From positions 1-30,437 of the forward strand of contig JAFDAW010000001.1 of assembly GCA_019313605.1 (NCBI GenBank): a DNA stretch of 30,437 nt, given 5' to 3'. The translations under genes were made by a program, and so were the position numbers. The notes beneath the pieces were generated by a model. That model worked only from the letters and a program-made list of their open reading frames with translations. It did no database searches and was not told where the DNA came from. Source of the DNA: Deltaproteobacteria bacterium (GTDB lineage: Bacteria; Myxococcota_A; UBA9160; SMWR01). Of this stretch, positions 25,078 through 30,437 are shown one piece after another. Positions within the stretch are counted from its first letter, which is position 1. The number at the start of each line of letters is the position of its first letter.

Positions 25078-26427
25078 GTGCCGGGCCTTCGCAAACATCG
25101 GAGAATCTGTGCGATCGCGTTGGGGCTGTCGCTATCGGGTTGTGCGATGGACTTCGGCTGGTTGCCCAAGCCCCGTGAGGAGGCCCCACCGGAAGTCTCG
25201 GAGCTCTCCGTAGAACCCACCGCCGACCTTCCGGCTCCGGAAGGACTGCGCGCGACCAGTGGTGAATTGCGCATGGTTCCCCTGAAATGGGAACCGCTGT
25301 TGATGGGCGACATCGGCGGCTACGTGGTCGAGCGTGCGCCCGCGCGCGATGGCCATTTCGAGCAGCTGGCAAGGGTCTCCGAGCGCCTCACGACGACCTA
25401 CCTCGACCGCAAAACCGTTCCCGAGACCCCACCCGTCTCGGCCGCACCCGATGCCGAAGCGCTCTTCGACGAAAGCGACCCGAGACAAGACGGCATCACC
25501 TGGTTCTATCGGGTCCGCGCCTATTCGGCGGACGGAACCCTTGGCTCCCGAACTTCTTCGCTGGCGGTGGCAACCACCGCACCGCCGCCGGAAGCCCCCG
25601 AGGACCTTCGCGCCTACAGTCGCCAGCCTCGCTCGGTTCCGCTGAGTTGGCGGGCGAGCGCGGATCCGGACGTGATCGGATATCGGGTGGAGCGCAGCCC
25701 GACCGCGAGCGGTCCCTTCGAGCTTCTCGCAGAAATCGATGGCCGCCACCAAACCATCTATGTCGATCGCGGCCTCGGGGACCTTCGCGTCTTCTACTAT
25801 CGGATCGTCGCCGTAAACGCAGAGGGTGGCCTCGGCGATGCCGCCGATCCCGTGCGCGCCGTCACCAAACCCGAACCGCTTCCCCCGATCGGGCTCCACA
25901 CGATCGCCCAGAGCCTGGGCGCGAACGAAGTGGCGTGGGACCCCAACGTCGAAGAGGACCTCGTCGGATATCGGCTGTACCGCACCCTCGAGGGCGAAGA
26001 TTCCCCCGCGCTGGTTGCGAGTCTGGACGCCGATGAAACCATCGCGACCGACGCCGCGGTCGGGGCCGGACAGCGGGTCTCCTACACGTTGGTCGCGATC
26101 GACCGAGATGGCCTGGAAAGCGCCCCAGGCAATCCCATCGAGGTCGAAAGCGAGCGCTATGAGCTGTCTGCAACGGTTCGACCCGATGGCGTTCACCTCG
26201 AGTGGAGCGACCGGTCCGAGGAGGGTTTCCTGGGCGGCCACGTCTTTCGGACCGCACTTCTGCAAAACAAGAATCTCGGATTTTCGCTCGAGAACCGCTT
26301 CGTCGACACCGAGGTCAGACCCGGAGCGACTTATCGCTACACGGTCGTTCTGGAGAGGGGCAACCAGAGCCTGGCGCCTCGATCGGCGCCGGTCGAGATC
26401 TCGATCCCCGAGCGCCCGGCGGATTGA
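25078..26427 (+). CDS. Fibronectin type III repeat lipoprotein
   Basis: Predicted lipoprotein, 449 residues. Basic signal peptide MPGLRKHRRICAIALGLSLS with lipobox LSGC, lipidated at Cys22. Three clear FN3 domains follow, each with Trp/Tyr core strands: from about residue 50 (LKWEPLLMGDIGGYVVERAP), 178 (LSWRASADPDVIGYRVERSP) and 273 (VAWDPNVEEDLVGYRLYRTL). A fourth, more diverged one ends at the C-terminus. FN3 arrays are adhesive modules, so a surface binding role is inferred. GTG 25078 is 3 bp after the TPR gene. The tRNA-Asn promoter overlaps its stop. Confidence 0.85.
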   Translation: MPGLRKHRRICAIALGLSLSGCAMDFGWLPKPREEAPPEVSELSVEPTADLPAPEGLRATSGELRMVPLKWEPLLMGDIGGYVVERAPARDGHFEQLARVSERLTTTYLDRKTVPETPPVSAAPDAEALFDESDPRQDGITWFYRVRAYSADGTLGSRTSSLAVATTAPPPEAPEDLRAYSRQPRSVPLSWRASADPDVIGYRVERSPTASGPFELLAEIDGRHQTIYVDRGLGDLRVFYYRIVAVNAEGGLGDAADPVRAVTKPEPLPPIGLHTIAQSLGANEVAWDPNVEEDLVGYRLYRTLEGEDSPALVASLDADETIATDAAVGAGQRVSYTLVAIDRDGLESAPGNPIEVESERYELSATVRPDGVHLEWSDRSEEGFLGGHVFRTALLQNKNLGFSLENRFVDTEVRPGATYRYTVVLERGNQSLAPRSAPVEISIPERPAD

Positions 26428-26451
26428 TTTTCGGTGCCTCTCTCCTAGAAT
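26424..26451 (+). promoter_or_regulatory. Promoter of tRNA-Asn
   Basis: A -35 TTGATT (26424-26429), a 16-bp spacer and a -10 TAGAAT (26446-26451). The expected start near 26458 is 10 bp before the mature tRNA. The -35 box overlaps the stop codon of the FN3 gene. Confidence 0.6.
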
Positions 26452-26467
26452 CCGACCCCTTGAGCAT

Positions 26468-26543
26468 TCCCCGGTAGCTCAGTTGGTAGAGCGGGCGGCT
26501 GTTAACCGCCAAGTCGTAGGTTCGAGTCCTACCCGGGGAGCCA
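26468..26543 (+). tRNA. tRNA-Asn (anticodon GTT), CCA encoded
   Basis: Acceptor TCCCCGG (26468-26474) pairs with CCGGGGA (26533-26539). Anticodon arm GGCGG/CCGCC with loop CTGTTAA, anticodon GTT. D-arm AGCTCAGTTGGTAGAGC, T-arm GGTTCGAGTCC, discriminator G, CCA 26541-26543. Confidence 0.95.
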
Positions 26544-26568
26544 CACTCTCTTCTCGATACGAAGGGGT

Positions 26569-27207
26569 ATGATGTCCGAACCAAATTGTTTGGAGCCCAC
26601 TCTGAGAGAATCCACCCGACCGCGACCCGATTCAGCCCGCGCTCTCGCACTTCGCGCGCTGCTCATCCTCGCAACCATCGCTTTGACAGCGCTTTCAACG
26701 ACGCCCGCGCAGGCCCAGGAAGCCTGGGTGATGGATAAAGAAGTCTCCCTGACGCTTCGCACCGGCGCTGGTACCCAGTATCGGATCATCGGCGCCCTCA
26801 CGACTGGCGATGTGGCGACGATCCTGACACGCGGCGATGGCTGGACGAAGGTCCGAACCGCCGAGGGAAAAGAGGGATGGGTGTCCGCGGGATTTCTGCA
26901 GGCGAGCCCGCCCGCACGGATCCAGCTCGAACGCCTGGAGCGCAACACGGAAGAACTCCGCAGACAGGTGGCCGAACTTTCGGAAAAGACCGCCGATCTG
27001 CGCACCACCAACGAAAAAATCGAGACCAACGACGCAACACAGCGACAGGAGATCGATCAGCTCACCCGCGAGAACTTCGAACTCCGGGCGGGCGCCCGCT
27101 GGCCCGAATGGATCACGGGCGCCGGAATCGTGCTCGTTGGAATGGCGTTGGGTGCACTGCTAGGTCGAAACGCCGGCCGCCGAAGACAACCCCGCGTCCG
27201 CCTCTAA
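26569..27207 (+). CDS. SH3 domain protein with C-terminal membrane anchor (YgiM-like)
   Basis: Envelope protein, 212 residues. Signal sequence at about 27-49 (LLILATIALTALSTTPAQA, cleavage near AQA-QE), a bacterial SH3 domain at about 52-110 (LTLRTGAGTQYRIIGALTTG, then GWTKVRTAEGKEGWVSAGFL), a coiled coil at about 118-170, and one membrane helix (WITGAGIVLVGMALGALLG) followed by a basic tail. The order matches the family of SH3-and-anchor proteins represented by E. coli YgiM, thought to bind peptidoglycan or the envelope. The first ATG (26569) is followed at once by another, and either may serve. Confidence 0.87.
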   Translation: MMSEPNCLEPTLRESTRPRPDSARALALRALLILATIALTALSTTPAQAQEAWVMDKEVSLTLRTGAGTQYRIIGALTTGDVATILTRGDGWTKVRTAEGKEGWVSAGFLQASPPARIQLERLERNTEELRRQVAELSEKTADLRTTNEKIETNDATQRQEIDQLTRENFELRAGARWPEWITGAGIVLVGMALGALLGRNAGRRRQPRVRL

Positions 27208-27224
27208 GCACGCGCAAACCCACC

Positions 27225-27467
27225 CGTAGAGCACAGCGCACCACCAAGCCGTCCTGCCCGGGCAAAACTCCCGCGTAGCAGAGTCTATGCAATCGACAGC
27301 CTCACAATCCCAAATGACCGGTAAACTGGGCCCCCGCCTGTGATACGCAGCGCACCACTCGGCAGGTCTGCGCGGGCAGCCTGTGATACGCAGCGCACCA
27401 CTCGGCAGGTCTGCGCGGGCAGCCAGTGGTACGCAGCGCACCACCCAGCAGGTCTGCGCGGGCTACA
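27225..27467. repeat. 43-bp hairpin repeat array at the 3' end of trkH
   Basis: Three units of exactly 43 bp (27339-27381, 27382-27424, 27425-27467). Units 1 and 2 are identical and unit 3 differs slightly. Each has GTGNTACGCAGCGCACCAC (a hairpin with one mismatch in unit 3) then GGTCTGCGCGGGC. A degenerate unit lies at 27225-27266, beginning 18 bp after the SH3 gene stop. The trkH TAG (27463-27465) is inside the end of unit 3. Same family as 2901-3030 and again between convergent genes; 27267-27338 is not repeat and holds nothing recognised. Confidence 0.85.
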
Positions 27468-28899
27468 CGCGCCAGAACCGGGGTAGGAGTAGGACCAGGA
27501 TTGTGAAGACGTCGAGTCTTCCGGCGAGCATGCAGAAGCAGAGGCCGTACTTCGCGTAGTCTGGGAAGTCGGCGAAATGAGTGCCGGGACCTGCAGCGCC
27601 CAGGGCGGGGCCGACGTTGGACGTCACGCTGAATGCGACTGAGATCGCGGTAACCAGGTCGTAGCCCGCCAACGCGACGATCACGGCGGCCACCCCGACA
27701 ATTGCGAAATAAGCGGTCAAGAACGCCCAGATGGCGGCGACGATTTCGTCTGGAACGGCTCGCCCGGCGTACTTCACGCGATGCACGGCGTGGGGGTGGA
27801 GCAGCATCGTGAAGGAGTGCCGAAGCGCGCGAATTCCGATCAGCAAGCGCAGGCTCTTGATGCCACCCGTCGTCGATCCCGCCATCCCGCCGAGTACCAT
27901 CAGGCCCAGCAGGATCAGCTGGGCAAAGCCACTCCATTGCGCGTAGTCCGCGCTGTAGTAACCCGCCCCGGAGAGCATCGACACGGTTTGAAAGATCGCC
28001 GGGCGCGCGAGGTCCGCTGAGGCATCGGCACTGCCAGCAAGCGACCAACCCAGTAGAGCGCTGGCGATGACGATCGCACCCACGTAGTAGCGAACCTCGC
28101 CGTCGTACCAGAGCCTTGCCCCTCGCCGGCTGATGATCCGGTAATGGATCACGAAGTTGGTCGCGCCGAGGAACATCACGAGGATCACCACCCATTCCAC
28201 AGCCGGAGAGCCGAAGCTGCCCACCGATCCGTCGCGGGTCGAAAATCCGCCCGTCGAAACACCCGTCAGCGCGTGACAAAGGGCGTCGAACGGTCCGAGC
28301 CCCGCAATCGAGAGCAACGCGAAAGCGAGTGCGGTCAGTCCCAGATAAACCCCGAACAGGCGACCCGCTACCGCTGCAAAACGGGGGCGTCCCGAGTCGG
28401 CCGTGCTCCGCGTTTCATCGCTCGCGAACAGCTGCATGCCTCCAATACCCAGAAACGGAAGCAATGCGACCGCGATCAGCAGCACACCCATCCCGCCGAG
28501 CCATTGGGTCATGGAGCGCCACAGCAATAGCGAGTGGGGAAGACTTTCGACCGACCTCACCACGCTGGATGCAGTCGTCGTGAACCCCGAAACGCTCTCG
28601 AAGAACGCGTCGAGTGGATGCAGGGTGCCGGTCATCACATACGGAAGCGCTCCGAAAAACGCAGCCAACAACCACGCACCAACTGCCAACACGAAGCCGT
28701 CGCGAATCCGCAATCGATCGTGGGGCGGTTGGCTCGCAACGGCGATCAGCAGACCCGGAACGGCCGCGGCGATCGCACTCGCGAGAAACGGAAGTGCCGG
28801 CTCGCCCCAGATCAACGACCCGGCTGCGGGAATCAACTGGGCGGCTGCGATGACGACCAGCAGCCAACCGAGGATCTGTAGATCGCGCAGTACGTTCAA
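27463..28899 (-). CDS. trkH: Trk-type potassium uptake membrane subunit
   Basis: Polytopic inner-membrane channel of the TrkH/KtrB superfamily, 478 residues. Selectivity-filter-like segments occur in the P-loops, for example FESVSGFTTTASSVV and HALTGVSTGGFSTRDGSVG, followed by SMLSGAGYY and VTSNVGPALG. GGMAGSTTGGIKSLR between helices is typical. Starts 25 bp after trkA and works with it for K+ uptake. The ATG (28899) gives MNVLRDLQILGWLLVV. Confidence 0.94.
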   Translation of the reverse strand: MNVLRDLQILGWLLVVIAAAQLIPAAGSLIWGEPALPFLASAIAAAVPGLLIAVASQPPHDRLRIRDGFVLAVGAWLLAAFFGALPYVMTGTLHPLDAFFESVSGFTTTASSVVRSVESLPHSLLLWRSMTQWLGGMGVLLIAVALLPFLGIGGMQLFASDETRSTADSGRPRFAAVAGRLFGVYLGLTALAFALLSIAGLGPFDALCHALTGVSTGGFSTRDGSVGSFGSPAVEWVVILVMFLGATNFVIHYRIISRRGARLWYDGEVRYYVGAIVIASALLGWSLAGSADASADLARPAIFQTVSMLSGAGYYSADYAQWSGFAQLILLGLMVLGGMAGSTTGGIKSLRLLIGIRALRHSFTMLLHPHAVHRVKYAGRAVPDEIVAAIWAFLTAYFAIVGVAAVIVALAGYDLVTAISVAFSVTSNVGPALGAAGPGTHFADFPDYAKYGLCFCMLAGRLDVFTILVLLLPRFWRV

Positions 28900-28924
28900 C
28901 GGATGTGACCCGCGCTCACTTCCT

Positions 28925-30274
28925 CTACTCGGCGAGGAAGTCGGCGAGCTTGGAAGCGTTCTCGGTGGTCGAGATCAGCAGTACCCGATCGCCGGGTTCG
29001 GCCTGATCGGCCCCCCGCGGAACCAGCAGTCGGTCACCGCGTTTGAGTGCCGCAACCAACACGCCACGGGGGAGCTTGAGTTCGGAGAGGCTCCCCTTGG
29101 CGAGCAGGCTGCGCTTGCCGACCTCGGCCTCCACGATCTCGATGCGATCTTCGAGCAATTGCGCGACGGTCCGCACGCGTCCGCCGCGAATGTGTTGAAG
29201 GGCGAGCCCAATCACGAGCAGGCGCGGACTGATGATTGCGTCGATCCCGATGTCGCTGACGAGATCGACCAGGGCCGGATTGTCGACGAGAACCACAGCG
29301 CGGCCCGCGCCAAGGCGCTTGGCGAGCAAACCCCCGACCAGGTTCGTCTCGTGATCCGGCGTCACCGCCACGAAGGTCGATACCCGGTCGATGTCCTCTT
29401 CTTCGAGTAGCGCCTGGTCGGTCGCGTGCCCCTTTACGACCAGCACGTCACCCAGCTGCTCGGAGGCCTCCTGGGCGAGGCTCTCATCGCTTTCGATCAA
29501 GACCGCCCGGACGCCGCGGGCCTCCAGGCGCCGCGCGAGTTCCAGGCCGATCGGCCCCGCACCCGCGATCATGATCGTGCGGCGGTCGTCCTTCGGCGCG
29601 CCCACCAGCGGAAGCACGTCACCCAGGTGTTCGCGCGCAATCGCGAAGTAGACGAGATCTCCGATCGTGATCTCCTCTCCTCCGTGGGGAATGATCCATT
29701 CGTCACTGCGATGAATCGCAACCGCCAGGGTCGGAGTCGCGGCGAACAGCAGGTTGAGATCCGACACCCGGACACCGACGAAGTCCGAGCTGGCGCCGAT
29801 CCGGAAGCCGGCGACGACCAGTTCGCCGTCCATGAAGGAGACCACGTCGACCGCGCCTGGCACTTCGAGCAGCGAGGCGATCCGATCCACGGCCGCCACG
29901 TCCGGGTTCACCCAGACGTGTTCACCCGGGTGATCCTGCCCAATCAAGTCGAAGCCCTCGGCGTGATCGGCTTCCCGAAGTCGAACCACGATCCGCGGCA
30001 CGTGGAACGCGAACGACGCCAACAGACCGACAACCATATTCGCTTCATCGTGGTCGGTCACCGCAACGACGAGGTTCGCCTTCTCGATCCCCGCCCGGCG
30101 CAGTACGGGGGCGGTCGCGCCGTTTCCCTCGAGCAGCTGAACGTCGAGCGTCTCCGAAAGCGCCCGCACCTTGGCCGAATCGTCTTCGATCAAGGACACA
30201 TCGTGTCCGTCGCGCGCAAGCTTCTCGGCCAGGGTCTGCCCCACCCGCCCGGCCCCCACGATGACGATGTTCAT
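28925..30274 (-). CDS. trkA: Trk potassium regulator with two RCK (NAD-binding) halves
   Basis: Peripheral regulator that gates TrkH in response to nucleotide; 449 residues. Two RCK-N Rossmann folds: MNIVIVGAGRVGQTLAEKLA at the N-terminus and RTIMIAGAGPIGLELARRLE near residue 230. Each is followed by an RCK-C part, the last ending EPGDRVLLISTTENASKLAD. ATG 30274. Upstream gene of the trkA-trkH pair. The 64 bp before it contain a short hairpin (30289-30309). Confidence 0.95.
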   Translation of the reverse strand: MNIVIVGAGRVGQTLAEKLARDGHDVSLIEDDSAKVRALSETLDVQLLEGNGATAPVLRRAGIEKANLVVAVTDHDEANMVVGLLASFAFHVPRIVVRLREADHAEGFDLIGQDHPGEHVWVNPDVAAVDRIASLLEVPGAVDVVSFMDGELVVAGFRIGASSDFVGVRVSDLNLLFAATPTLAVAIHRSDEWIIPHGGEEITIGDLVYFAIAREHLGDVLPLVGAPKDDRRTIMIAGAGPIGLELARRLEARGVRAVLIESDESLAQEASEQLGDVLVVKGHATDQALLEEEDIDRVSTFVAVTPDHETNLVGGLLAKRLGAGRAVVLVDNPALVDLVSDIGIDAIISPRLLVIGLALQHIRGGRVRTVAQLLEDRIEIVEAEVGKRSLLAKGSLSELKLPRGVLVAALKRGDRLLVPRGADQAEPGDRVLLISTTENASKLADFLAE

Positions 30275-30288
30275 CCGTTTTGATCCCC

Positions 30289-30309
30289 CGGGCCAACTGC
30301 AAAGGCCCG
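30289..30309 (-). terminator. Short hairpin between trkA and the upstream gene
   Basis: CGGGCC (30289-30294) and GGCCCG (30304-30309) flank a 9-nt loop. It lies 15 bp upstream of the trkA ATG and 30 bp after the preceding gene. No T-tract in the minus-strand direction; a weak terminator or leader structure. Confidence 0.3.
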
Positions 30310-30338
30310 CCGCAGAGGTTATGACATTCTTCAGATCC

Positions 30339-30437
30339 TTACAGGTGAGGCGAGATCAGCCCCATCGCGATCGTGAACTGCATGGCGAGGGAGAGCAGGA
30401 TCCCGACACCGTCGCCCCAGGCGAGCACCGTCTCTTC
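30339..30437 (-). CDS. C-terminal end of an unidentified membrane protein (3' part only)
   Basis: The minus-strand frame is open from the window edge and ends with TAA (30339-30341). The last 32 residues begin EETVLAWGDGVGILLSLAMQ and finish FTIAMGLISPHL. They are hydrophobic and contain one likely membrane helix. Too short to name; it would be the gene upstream of trkA. Confidence 0.4.
   Translation of the reverse strand, partial: EETVLAWGDGVGILLSLAMQFTIAMGLISPHL

Overview
The window is about 30 kb of GC-rich (roughly 64% by eye), densely coding chromosome from an uncultured bacterium of the old deltaproteobacterial grade (Myxococcota, Binatota or a neighbour). Three things suggest this. 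The MglB/MglA pair has an MglA very close to that of Myxococcus and sits behind dnaX-ebfC-recR. EF-G is of the spirochaete/planctomycete/delta type related to mitochondrial EF-G1. Many small lipoproteins and P-loop proteins are of delta type. No phage, plasmid, CRISPR or antibiotic-resistance island is seen; most genes are housekeeping.

Layout. 1-2253: a TVP38/TMEM64 membrane protein and an FAD-dependent disulfide oxidoreductase (a pair often fused in other bacteria), separated and followed by copies of a 55-bp double-hairpin repeat. 2352-2888: TerB-like protein. 3028-5820 (minus): EF-G and a coupled degenerate P-loop protein. 5821-6594: no secure gene, but two oppositely oriented MITE-like elements. 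6595-7489 (minus): hexapeptide acyltransferase and infA. 7600-7888: tRNA-Ser(CGA) and SRP RNA. 8016-12059: dnaX-ebfC-recR followed by mglB-mglA. 12147-13687: a convergent alpha/beta hydrolase (nucleophile Ser replaced by Phe) and a spermidine-synthase-like methyltransferase. 13773-20296: priA-def-fmt-rsmB-rpe, preceded by a 79-bp tandem duplication that carries the priA start region. 20397-22333: tRNA-Pro(CGG), an orphan small protein, a CPBP (CAAX-type) protease and greA. 22550-26427: a tightly coupled set of membrane class III nucleotide cyclase, TPR lipoprotein and fibronectin-III lipoprotein. 26468-27207: tRNA-Asn(GTT) and an SH3/anchor protein. 27463-30274 (minus): TrkH and TrkA. 30339-30437: the end of an unidentified membrane protein.

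The most unusual content is non-coding. There are several distinct families of structured repeats: a 55-bp double-hairpin unit (three copies); a 43-bp unit in exact-period triple arrays at two distant convergent gene junctions, each array running into a TAG stop codon; a MITE pair with 21-28 bp perfect terminal inverted repeats; a 79-bp triplicated priA start region carrying 22-codon mini-ORFs; a three-hairpin cluster after greA; and 16-bp repeats after the SRP RNA. The 55-bp and 43-bp families share the core CCGACAGGTCT. One 55-bp copy supplies the C-terminus and stop codon of the TVP38 protein, and the oxidoreductase behind it has lost its N-terminal linker, which suggests a fused or coupled gene broken by repeat activity.

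All calls come from reading the sequence and remembered family motifs; no database search was run.
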